NCBI GenBank assembly: GCA_050084515.1
Contig: CM114275.1
Span: 248,001-312,000 of the forward strand
DNA length: 64,000 nt
Origin: Blasia pusilla
Lineage: Eukaryota > Marchantiophyta > Marchantiopsida > Blasiales
Direction: 5' to 3'
In this document: piece by piece, positions 37,000 through 46,931 of the stretch
How the letters are laid out: each line of letters begins with the position of its first letter
Position numbering within the stretch: position 1 is the stretch's first letter
Notes under the pieces: model-generated
Database searches by the model: none
Told to the model about the DNA's origin: nothing
Seen by the model: only the letters and a program-made list of their open reading frames with translations
Made by a program: the position numbers and the translations under genes

Positions 37000-37383
37000 C
37001 AAGGTTGCACGGAAACAGACAAGACCGTCCATGAGACGGACATGCCCGGCCCGCACCAGAGCCCGCCGCAGAGCTTGCAGTATAGACCCGCATTGACAAA
37101 GCGTGGATGCGTTGCGCGGCCTGCGGCAGGCCCGCAGGCGGCCTTGGCTTCCATTGGGCGGGCTGGGGGCGGGCTCACAGCCCATGCAGAGCCCGCGTGC
37201 AGCCTGCCATGTGGGCCTTGTGTGTGCCTTGAGCCCGCTCAATGGGGGCCAAGTCCGACCTGAGACCTCGTTGCGGGCCTGCCATAGGCCGCACAATACG
37301 TGCGCGCTTTGTCTGTCCAGGTCTACGCCACGGGTACTCAGGCCTGCACGGACATGTCTGTCCATAGTCTGTGTGCAACCTTG
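37000..37383. mobile_element. Non-autonomous hAT-like element, 384 bp, GC-rich
   Basis: Perfect 11-bp terminal inverted repeats CAAGGTTGCAC (37000-37010) and GTGCAACCTTG (37373-37383) are bounded by a perfect 8-bp duplication CTCTTTCT (36992-36999 and 37384-37391). The interior is strikingly GC-rich, with repeated GGCCTGC, GCCCGC and CCGGCCCG words, a character shared with several plant non-autonomous hAT families. The open frames inside (for example 37103-37456 and 36976-37410) are by-products of the GC-rich sequence, not genes. Confidence 0.85.
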
Positions 37384-37619
37384 CTCTTTCTCCTCCCTCC
37401 AAAATATCAAACCGTGTTATCTATTATGTTTTCATTTTAATTTCTACTTTAAATAATAAGAGTGTGTAGCTCATGCCATGCATAGGAGTGTAGGGACTAA
37501 TTATGTTATGCACAATTTTTTTTTCTTGGTAATCGTAGAATGGAAAACATTTTTTCCCTACCCGTACAATAGGAAACATTTTCTTGCTATTCGATTACCA
37601 CATGTCAAGTAGAGAGGTT

Positions 37620-37658
37620 TTTGCAAATCAAGAAGGCACTCTCCAATAATAATATAGA
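37620..37658 (-). mobile_element. Helitron 5' terminus on the minus strand
   Basis: Read on the minus strand, A|TCTATATTATTATTGGAGAG begins at 37658 with TC after an A, then GTGCC. It matches the termini at 23280 and 24119. The body would extend to lower coordinates; its CTRR end was not found. Confidence 0.5.
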
Positions 37659-38148
37659 TGAGGATTATACTATTCTTTAAAATTTATTCAACAAAGAAAA
37701 ATGATCCCTTTCAAAAATCATTTCAATTTAAATTTCAATATGCTTGGGGTGCTATGCATACTCGGGTATCGTTGAACATTGTGAAAATCCAAACGAGATT
37801 AATTAATTCAAGTGACACCCTCCGGGCTGACTCACAAGAAAATTAATCACATATATGTGGACAAAGGTAGCAATAGAGATGACCACTTTTGTTGTTTTCG
37901 GGCGAGTTGTGGCCTTCACATACTTCACTCATTAACTACCTTTTTTTTTAATAATTTCCTATGAGTTCTTACATCACTCGCTTTTTCGCTTTTTCTTCAA
38001 CACTAACGAGTATTTTTCAGTAAAAACGATTCACTTAGCCACTTAGCCATTTTGTGAGCTCTTAGTGATGAAATCCAAGAAATCCAGAATGAAGTTTTAG
38101 TGATGAAATCCAGCACATGAAGTCTTAGCCACCTAGGACAGAAAATAA

Positions 38149-39562
38149 TTTATATTATTATGGGGCTATCTGAATTTACAGACACGCATATATTTGACAC
38201 GATGCAATTGTTTCATAGGTTACCATAACAAGAAAATTTGAATTTGTATGCGATATCATTCATCCCTTTCGCACCAACAAGTTTCTTGAAACACTTTTTG
38301 TATTTCCGGTGTACGAGAAGGCACCTCCGCGCAGATAATACTGGCCCTGTTTTCGTAAGACAGGCTCCTGTCAAGACGGAACTGAATCGCTTGCCGAAAG
38401 ATCATGGTTCGGATTGATGTACAAAGATTTGAGCAATGAAAAGATCTAGAGATGGCAAGAACGTAGAACCGCGAGAGAGGGTGACCTCCCATGACGTAAT
38501 TCGGAAATCAGTGCGAAAGGGAATCGTAGTTTGAGATATCCTCTGTCTTCATGCGCATGTACCGTCATTTCAAGTTTTACGACACGGATTTATGAGCTGG
38601 AAACCATGGCCACGATGTAGAACTGTATATATGCCAATCGATTTCCTGTCTCTAGAAGTCAGTGTCACCTGCCTGGATTCCAGAATGTTGCAGTGGATAT
38701 GCTTCTCATTGACAATGATCCGACGTCCAGATCCGCGAGAGCGGTGTGAAACGTAAAAGCTGAAGGAGATGTGAATGAGGACGAGTCAATTTCATGTCGT
38801 TGAGCGAAGCAGACCTGCATCAAGTTTATGTAGGGCGAGCTGTAATGCTTGTTGACAGTTCATTCAAGCTATAACAAACTGTTCAGCAGATTCAAGGGCC
38901 ACACTGGCGGTACAGTGTAATTATAGCCGATGAACCACAGCTCCTTCGAACGTTTGATCAGGTCTCGTTACTGAAGCGACGAGACCGTCGGATCCCGCCA
39001 GGTCAGTTCCGTAATTACGAAATGAGAAAGTTTATGTATCTCGACTATATAATTTACTTGGAATTTGTTTTGTGCGAGTCCAGCGCGTAATTCTCCAGAT
39101 TTATGATCACATTCTACGGGTATTTCGCTGAATTTCCAATTTGGAAGGGAATGTATCACGCGCACTATGGATCAGATTCTGTACTTGCAACGATTTCCAC
39201 TGCTTATTTCCACGATCGGCGAGATTCGAGTTTCTTATAGTTTAAAGGTCAGCGAAATTCTTGGAGCCATGTGTGCCACAAAGTGCTTGTCCAATCTTTG
39301 TGCGCGGATCACACTTAAGGAAGAAGTTTTGAAGCTCGCTTTGGTCAAACAGGGATTTGGAAATCCGTCGCGTTTTAGAGCACGTGTGGTAACAGAGAAT
39401 TTCTACATTTGGGGCTGCAGAAATGGGAGCTCTTATCAACTCTGCCACGCGCGATCATCCTCTCTGCCTCCTCAGCGCATTCCGCCGTCCCACATCATAT
39501 CTTGTTAGTTCGCTCGCTGCTCTCATTGGTATCTATCATACGAACCTCGCAGACGCCGGCAC
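38149..39562. other. Intergenic DNA upstream of the LRR gene
   Basis: TTTATATTATTATGGGG at 38149 is an eroded relative of the Helitron 5' end. The rest contains no recognised gene; the last few hundred bases before 39563 should hold the LRR gene promoter. Confidence 0.4.
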
Positions 39563-40969
39563 ATGGCGTCGCCTTCCGATTCTGAATCGAACAAGGCTGC
39601 AGATCTTGAGATGAATATCTCGGATCTTTTGAAGTGTTGGAGTGTCGAATCTCAAAAAGTAGTGGAATACATTCTGTTGGATGAGTTGGAACTCAAAAAT
39701 TCTTTAAAAATTTCGAGCATCGGTGACGATGGAATCGCGACGCTCGGAAGAGTGCTCCAACAGCGTGCTTTCCCTCGAATCAAGACATTGAACCTCGTGT
39801 ACACGTACTCGTCCCAGGTCGAGGAGAAGACTGCTACTGAGGAATCGGGGATACAGGAGATAGCGAAGGCAATAGGCAGAGGTAGGCTACCATTCTTGGA
39901 AACCTTAAGGTTGAAATCCCAGATCGACAGCTATGAAGATGATTCGGGTTTTCCATGTGACCATTTCACTAATTATAACGCCGTTAGCGGTAGAGGACTG
40001 AGTGATATAGCGAGTGCTTTGGGATCGGGGCATGTTTCTTACCTCAGAAGCTTGCACTTGGGAAGTGAGACGGAAGTCTTTCCCTTTGAAGGAGCCAAGG
40101 CGCTTGCTGAAGTGCTTCGATCAGAGCATTTGCCTCTCTTGGAGGACATCACCCTCCGGGGGGTCGTCGAGGAGGAGGCAGTGATTGCTGTATTTGGAGC
40201 GTTGGGAGCACGCACGGTAGGAGCTTTCAAGAGTCTCGACTTCCAGGCTTGTACAATAGGAGTGCACGGAGCGAGGGCCCTGGCAAACGCACTGCACTCA
40301 CCCCCACTTTCCTCCCTGCTGAGGCTAGATCTCGGCTACTGCCGCTCGATCGGGGACAAGGAAGTGGCGTTGATCGTACCGGCTTTCAAGTCTCCCGATC
40401 TCAAAGAGCTGTGGTGCTTGGGTCTGGCAATAGGATCTCTCGGGGAGAAGGGGTTGCTGCAGATCGCTGGGCTACTCGAGGCAGGGCACCTTCCCGGGCT
40501 GCAATATTTGTTCTTGATCGGCTCGCGCAACACGCAGACTAGTGCTCATGCGCTGATCAGAGCATATCGAGAGAACACCGCTTTGACCGTCGATATCAGC
40601 GTGGACTGGCCTAATGCGGCATTGCGAAATGATGCCGAGGGATTCAAGCGGAGGAACAAGTTGAAGAGCCTATCCCCAGAAGCAGTGAAGGCTTCCAGGT
40701 TCAGTGACGATCTCGATTGCACTAACAATGAGGTAGAGTCGGATCACACCGAAAGTTTTCCCCATTCCCATTCCCATGTGCATATGCAGGTCGCTCCTTC
40801 CTCTTCAGTGCATTATGGTGGATCACGATCACACAGCGGGCATAACAGACACTCAAGATATTCGAAGTGGAACTGGCTGACGAAGTCGAATATCTTGACA
40901 AAGATACAAAAGTGCGCAGCGTCTGCTCATGGCCGCGGCGACGTAGAAAAGTACATGAGAATAGACTAG
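39563..40969 (+). CDS. Leucine-rich-repeat protein of the ribonuclease-inhibitor type, intronless
   Basis: A single exon of 468 codons. Residues 30-330 hold about eight irregular LRR units of 28-35 residues with the ribonuclease-inhibitor pattern LxxLxLxxN/C-x-I-x-x-x-G-x-x-A-L-A. Clear examples are LSDIASALGSGHVSYLRSLH, ALAEVLRSEHLPLLEDITL, ALANALHSPPLSSLLRLDLG and the segment from GLLQIAGLLEAG to LPGLQYLFLIG. The last 100 residues lack LRRs and hold a histidine/serine-rich tract (HSHSHVHMQ and SRSHSGHNRHSRYS). There is no NB-ARC, TIR, kinase, signal peptide or membrane segment, so this is not a complete NLR or receptor. Such LRRs usually bind proteins; no partner can be named. The ATG at 39563 is preceded by an A/C-rich context, and the frame has no lesion. 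Confidence 0.85.
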   Translation: MASPSDSESNKAADLEMNISDLLKCWSVESQKVVEYILLDELELKNSLKISSIGDDGIATLGRVLQQRAFPRIKTLNLVYTYSSQVEEKTATEESGIQEIAKAIGRGRLPFLETLRLKSQIDSYEDDSGFPCDHFTNYNAVSGRGLSDIASALGSGHVSYLRSLHLGSETEVFPFEGAKALAEVLRSEHLPLLEDITLRGVVEEEAVIAVFGALGARTVGAFKSLDFQACTIGVHGARALANALHSPPLSSLLRLDLGYCRSIGDKEVALIVPAFKSPDLKELWCLGLAIGSLGEKGLLQIAGLLEAGHLPGLQYLFLIGSRNTQTSAHALIRAYRENTALTVDISVDWPNAALRNDAEGFKRRNKLKSLSPEAVKASRFSDDLDCTNNEVESDHTESFPHSHSHVHMQVAPSSSVHYGGSRSHSGHNRHSRYSKWNWLTKSNILTKIQKCAASAHGRGDVEKYMRID

Positions 40970-42192
40970 AATGATGCCCCGGGTACCCCGAGGCATCACC
41001 CTGCGGATGTAAGGGGGATGTAATCAGTGAATGTCTGCATTTAAACTCACAGGACGGCCGTGCGCGAACACCACCATAATGCAAAGATTGCAACGCATCA
41101 GCTCTGCCAAGAAGGCCATTCGTTGGACGGGTTTTTTTTTCAGGAGGCTGTTCGATCGTAACTCCCCAGGTCCGAGTTCTCAGCAAACACGCAAATATGA
41201 TCGAATTTGTTCATACGCTTAGAAGAGGTAGCGACAGCAGTACAGCATCAGTAAACTATGTACATAATTTTGCGATGGCAAAGCGAGATACGTATGTCAG
41301 CATTTCAATCAATAGAAGAAATATTCACAGCTCACACAACAACAACAACAACTCGGGGCTCACGAAGCGACTGATGCAGATATTCTGTCACAATCGATCT
41401 TTCCTTTGGCATAGATTTTACCGACCCGTCGCGACGACTAGATTGTATGCAATCTCTTTACTTTGAAAATTGCCATCGCTTTTCCCGATCCAACGCGAGG
41501 ACATTGTCCGTAATGTCTGTGCGTTACGCATCTGCTTGCTATATGCCTTCACTTTCGGAATTGACATGGTGCTTGCCTTCACCTCTCGGAAGTGACATGC
41601 TGTTTGCCTCGCTGATCAGTCCTTTCATGTATACGAAGTATCTGTCTAGGTTCTGTAGCTTCACGCATCGGTTCACCACCAATTTCCAAGCTTGACTGGT
41701 CCCAGCGTACGCGTTTGGAAGGTTGACACCGTTACTCGTTTGGAAGGTTTATGCGGGCCCGTCCCTCTCTTCCTTCCTTAGACGTTGTCCGACGCCTGTA
41801 CCCAGAAGCCCCGCGGATCCAAGTGACCTAACACGGCTTTATGACCTAAAACGCTACAAGTAACCTAAATAGCTACCAAGCCGCCTTTGCTTGACAGCCC
41901 CCCGGTGGCTGCAAGGGAAAGCTCTCTCTTTCGCGACACTCACTCGTCGTTGATTCAGTCACCGCCACTCGCTGCACACCGTGCGCTATACTCAGCTATT
42001 ATCCCCTTCACACCGCACCAAAGAAATCTGTGAAAAACGGACAGCGCTTCCGCCCACGGCCTTCCGAACAGAAAAAATGACACACAACGTCACACACACG
42101 TCTCCAGGGGCTCCCGACCAAGGCAACTCGCTTGCCTACCTGCAAACAACGAATTCCCACCAGCCCCCTGACATCTTTCTCATGTAAAAATA
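40970..42192. other. 3' flank of the LRR gene and intergenic DNA
   Basis: It includes a short CAA run at 41337-41354. The frames at 40722-41186 (reverse) and 41197-41695 show no family signature. Confidence 0.4.
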
Positions 42193-42830
42193 AAGAGTAG
42201 TAAAAACGGCACACCCGGCCTAAAACTCCACTCTTCAATCTACAACGGCATATCGAGCCTCGTCCACCCTGTGCTATCAAGGAATCCGGACGCTACCACC
42301 CTAGTCCTAGCTCACACACATACAAGGGAGGTGCTCCAACCGCCCAACGTGAGAAAGATGGCTTAGGAAAGCCATCTTCCTCTCTTATATAGGTTGGGAA
42401 GAGCCAAAAGGCTCTTCCCTAAGAATAGCCCTTCCTTGGTAACTCTGCGCCACAGGTTACCAGGCGGGTGTTTGGTCAACAAGTCACCCGGCTGTAAAAG
42501 ACCTCAACATGAAAGTCGTCAGAAACAACGTTCCTGACACAATGGATCTATCCTAAACCCCATCCGACACTGTGGGACAAAGTTACACTCAAGATAGTCC
42601 GTTGGCTCCTACGCCCTATCCACGATAGATCTCGGCCTATCGGCTACTCAGATGTGACAAAGACCTCAACATAAAAGTTGACAGAAACGACGGTCCTCAC
42701 ACAATGGACCTATCCTCAACCTCATCCGACATTGTGGGACAAAGTTACACTCAAGATACTCCGCTGGCTCCTTTGCCCTATCCACGATAGATCTCGGCAT
42801 ATCGGCTACTCAGATGTGACATAGTCCTTT
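42193..42830 (+). repeat. LTR-like repeat family, copy B
   Basis: It shares with 19606-20440 the ordered blocks AGTAGTAAAAACGGC, GGCCTAAAACTCCACTC, CGGCATATCGA, GGAATCCGGACGCTA, CAACGTGAGAAAGATGGCTT, TTATATAGG and GGGAAGAGCCAAAAG. The similarity starts abruptly at about 42193, which suggests a family boundary there. A TATA-like box TATATAGG is at about 42386. Confidence 0.65.
42500..42825 (+). repeat. 162-bp tandem duplication inside repeat copy B
   Basis: GACCTCAACAT occurs at 42500 and again at 42662. Both copies continue with ACAATGGA(T/C)CTATCCT, GGGACAAAGTTACACTCAAG and CCACGATAGATCTCGGC, and end in CAGATGTGACA. The unit lies within the segment that is duplicated with a 303-bp period in copy A. 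Confidence 0.9.
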
Positions 42831-44297
42831 ACAATCTTTCTCTTTTAAATGATACAAGCCAAATTTATTCCTTCCCGCTTGATCACAAGCACTCACACTC
42901 CTTCCAAAATAGTGGCCAAAGTAGTGATGAGAGGGTTTTTCAAATTTAAACTGTTAGGATGATGTTCTCTTGACCGTTACGGCGGTCTCTGGTTTAGGTT
43001 TTTGAGCTAGGGAGGGTTTTTTCACCATTATTTAAACCTCTAAAAAGTTTGTTAAATGTCCATTTTCAGGTCGTGTGACATTCGATCAAATAAAGCGTGC
43101 AATCATGGTCATTCATCCTCTACTCAATTCCCCAAGCTTTGCTCAATAAGAATAGTGTGATTCTCAACTTTACTCAAGTTCCAAGTCTTTCATGTTGAGT
43201 AGGCTACTATTCTTGTGGTGCAACTCTACTATTGTGTGTGTTCATGCTATCTCGAAATTGATCGTACTAGCTAAGCTTTGTTTGCGATACATTGTGGGTT
43301 GTTTGATAAATTTCAAGTCTCTAAGCGCTCTAAGACACGTGCTCGTACCTGTGCAGCAGTTTGAGTTGGCGGCTTACTCTTAGCTCTCTTGCTTTCCTCT
43401 TGGCTCTGCAGCCTAGCTCCTTGCTTTGCAACTCCAGCAAGAAAAGGTCGCTCAAATTAATCAAGTATAGAGAAGCATGGAAATCAGAAGGACACCAATG
43501 AAATCCACACAAGGTAGATGAAAGACTATCAACGCCAATGTGGCATAAAGAAACACTAGGGCATAAAGAATGCAGATCCATCGCCCCAACAGAGTGAGAA
43601 ATGGTCTCCACTTTCTCAAGATGAGTATATCAAACTAAAATGTGAGTGAGATAAAGTGCTACCACCAACAAGAAATAGTCAACCTTCAACATTTGAGAGA
43701 AAGGGAAAGTCAGGAATGATGAGAAGCTCGGCTTGGGGTACCAAGTTAAGCCTTCCAAAGGGTCCAGACCTTTGGGGATGCCCAAAGGGACTCTATCCCT
43801 CCTTCAAGAGACTCTGAGGGGTCGGACAGTGGATATTTCCCAAGGCCTACAGAGTCCTTGGGATGATCTAAGGACTGAATCAACAAGTTCGTTCGGTTCT
43901 GTTGCACTCTTCTTGATTTGAATTCATTGGGTAGTGAGATATGAAATGCTAGCGTTCCCTCTAAAATCTGTGCCATGAATTCGAATCTTGAAGTGATGGC
44001 AATCAGGTTTCCTTGCAAGAATCAAACAGCCCTTGTATGAAGCATCAACACGCTTTTATCCCCCGTGTAAACTTGCCCTAACCCAAAATTGTCAAGTTTC
44101 CCAGCCCAAAAGACCTAGAAAAACATTTTATATTGGAGTCTTCATTTTGTAATGGTTTAGAAACTTATAGTTATAGTAACATGAACTTCACCATTGATAA
44201 CTATAACTTCACCATAGTTATAGTTATAGTTATAGTTATAGTATAACTTCACCATTGATATCAATCCTAAAATGGAATTTTTCTTATATTTCATATT
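42831..44297. other. Intergenic DNA, no gene recognised
   Basis: Short frames at 43192-43383 and 43733-43921 are unrecognised. An ATAGTT-type hexamer microsatellite lies at 44214-44243, with degenerate units from 44165. Confidence 0.4.
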
Positions 44298-44573
44298 TCA
44301 GAAAGATAATAAATCTATTATCAAGTCAGACTCAACAATATTCATTTCACTTGAGTTATCAAAGTTATTAGTGTGACCATTATTTAGAATAAAAGGCCCA
44401 GAACCTAAGGCTTCTTGCACAAATGAATAGCTAGAAGATATGGACTCAGAGAAAGGAATACAATCATTAGTCAAACATCCTTCATTCTCCTCACCTTAGG
44501 ATAATTCACTGTTAATACATGGATTAATATGTACTACTAATAGTGTGGATAGAATTGTAGATACACTCTCATC
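44298..44573 (-). pseudogene. Fossil copy of the Helitron-associated accessory ORF (C-terminal part)
   Basis: Read on the minus strand from 44573 to the TGA at 44300-44298, the translation aligns with the C-terminus of the ORF at 58041-58331. The shared blocks are DES(V/A)S.IL.T, DCIP(F/S)S(E/D), SFV followed by GSG, and SSEM...ES close to the stop. One in-frame TAA interrupts it, between ELS and GEEN. DNA similarity is lower than protein similarity in the shared blocks. It is probably the remnant of a related Helitron. Confidence 0.7.
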
Positions 44574-45689
44574 GAAATCTTACCTTACATCCTTAATCAG
44601 TACATTCATATATTGATTGTCTACTCGTCACGAATAGCTAAGTCTATGGCACCCACACTAGCAAGGTACTCGAGAAGTAAGTCATGATCGCAGTTTGGAA
44701 GAGGAAAAACCTTGGTGTGACCCACCAACGTTGCAACCTAGAGTAGCTAGTCACGAGACTAAGAAGGGCAACGGGACTAACACCAGGCAAGATGCGCACA
44801 TGTTTGGTGACTAGCCTTAGGTGAGAAAGGAGCATAGCTACTCGCAGGGACAAAGCCAAGGCAAGCAAGTTTGGAGACCTTGGAACCCTGTGCCAAGTTG
44901 AGGGCGAGAATGCACAATTGGATGTTAGGTATTATTCTATATTATTTCAATGAGTATTTCAATATTGAAACCATTGCAAATGATCTTGGCTCATTGTCAT
45001 TTTTTAATCTACTTTCGAGGCCAAATACAATTATATCCAATGTGGTCCATCCTTCTATTGTTATGGTTACGTCATCTCCGATGTATGTTTCCATTCTAGA
45101 CATTCATTTTTTTTCAAAAGTCTTAATTAATTTAAGTATTTTAATGTGAAAGTCATCACAACTAACTTCTTAACAAGTTTTTTTCATTCGAGTCTTCTCT
45201 TTCCTTCCAACCCTCGATTACGTGATATCCTTTGAGTTGCACAAGTTCAAATTCAAACATTAAGACGCATTGATTTGGTTGACCTTAATCATGCTACACT
45301 TCCTTTCTATAGCCCTTTTTTGAGCCTCCGCACGTGCTAATTTTTGGAAATCATATAAAGCCGAAGGATTCGATGGAAAAGGAAGTCTCAAATTTTTTTG
45401 TGGAAAAGTGCATGATTAAAATCATCAAAGAACATGTTTGAGAAACCATATTGTAAAGTAATTAAACCTTACTTCCTTGTTACAAAAACCCAAATTTTAA
45501 AGATATGGGGATAAAGAGGAGTGCTTACATAGGAGAGAGGTGCTTGAATATGTCGGGTTTTCTCCTCATACCATGTGATGCAATTAGTATATTTATGATT
45601 GGAGTGAGTGGACATGTCTCCACGTCCACTAATATGTGCTCAATAGTTGGCATCTTAAGAACACACAACGATGAGATATGCTACTGCTA

Positions 45690-46890
45690 TGCGTGAGCGA
45701 GAGACAAACGGTGTACCTAAGATCCAAGATTTCTGATTGCGATGTGTTGTTGCTCATGGATACAGGTGCTTCGCACTCCTTCCTAAGCCCGAGATTTATG
45801 AAGGAGTTGGGTTTGTCCACCTCTAAGGCGGACGAGCCCATTTGAGTAGGATTTGCCGGAGGCAAGTCTCATCGGACTTCTAAGTTGGTCTTGGGTTTAA
45901 CCATAGGAAGCGGAGTATTTGAGTTGACGGAGAATTTCACTATGTGCAAGATGGACGACATCGACGGAGTCTTGGGGAATACATTCATGGATGCGTATGA
46001 GGTGGAGTTAAGATGTAGACCATTGAGGTTGAGCGTCTTGCTAAAAGGCAAACGGTTGCAGGTGCGGTTGGTTTGTGAGGTTCCGGTGAAGAAGGAGTTG
46101 GTGAACACTATTACAAGGAGGAGTATGACCGAGTTAGAGGATGAATTTCTTTGCTTGATGAGACACGTGGAGGAGGCTACAAGAAAAATACACAAAGATC
46201 ATGACACTGCTTCAAGGGGAATCCTAGAACTACTTCAAAAAGTGGTCAAGGAGTTTGAGGATGTCTTGACAAATGAGCTTCCGACTAAGTTGCCACCACA
46301 TAGAGCAGTCGATCATAAGATAGAGATCATACCTGGTTACCAACCACCTTCAAAGGCACCATATAGAATCAAGAAGAACTCCTGGAGTTAAAAAGGCAGT
46401 TAAGTGAGCTCTTGGAAAAGGGTTACATTAGAACTAGCAAGTCACCTTATGGAACACCCGTTCTTTGTGAAGAAGAAGGATGGGAAGATGAGGCTGCGTG
46501 TTGATTACCGTGCACAGAATAAAGTGACGGTTAGGAACAACTATCCTCTTCTGAGGATAGATGATCTCTTCGATAGGCTGGCAGGGGCGAGATATTTCAG
46601 TAGGATTGACTTGAAGTGAGGATATCACCAGATCCGGATTGCCAAGGCAGATGTGGAGAAGACTGCGTGTAGGACAAGATATGGTTCCTTTGAGTTTGTA
46701 GTGATGCCTTTTGGTCTATGTAATGCGCCTCCAATATTTACCACATTGATGAACTCCATTTTTCACAAGGAGACGGATGAGTATGTGATTATCTACATTG
46801 ATGATATACTTATCTATTCGAAATCACTGGAGGAGCACGCTCGCCATGTGAGAGGAGTCTTGTCAAAACTAAGGATGAATGACCCAAACT
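45690..46890 (+). pseudogene. Broken Ty3/gypsy polyprotein fragment: protease and reverse transcriptase
   Basis: The aspartic protease begins near 45745 with LLLMDTGASHSFLSPRF, which holds the catalytic DTG. It is followed by the second protease half (AGGKSHR, then DGVLGNTFMDAYEVEL). Reverse transcriptase follows: [62 protein letters not shown] and the YIDD core (IIYIDDILIYSKSLEEH) near 46785-46830. Lesions: TGA at about 45842, frameshifts near 46375 and 46460, and TGA at 46617-46619 within the conserved DLK-GYHQI motif. Sequence similarity stops at about 46880. RNase H, integrase and LTRs are absent. It is a different element from the one at 15.8-18.1 kb, in the opposite orientation. Confidence 0.9.
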
Positions 46891-46931
46891 CGACTAATGA
46901 GAGTGCGTGTTTGGGTGCAGGTCGGCGATGA

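Noticed and set aside
36976-37456. Long ORFs on both strands in the GC-rich block
   Set aside because: They arise from the GC-rich interior of the non-autonomous hAT-like element and overlap each other antisense.
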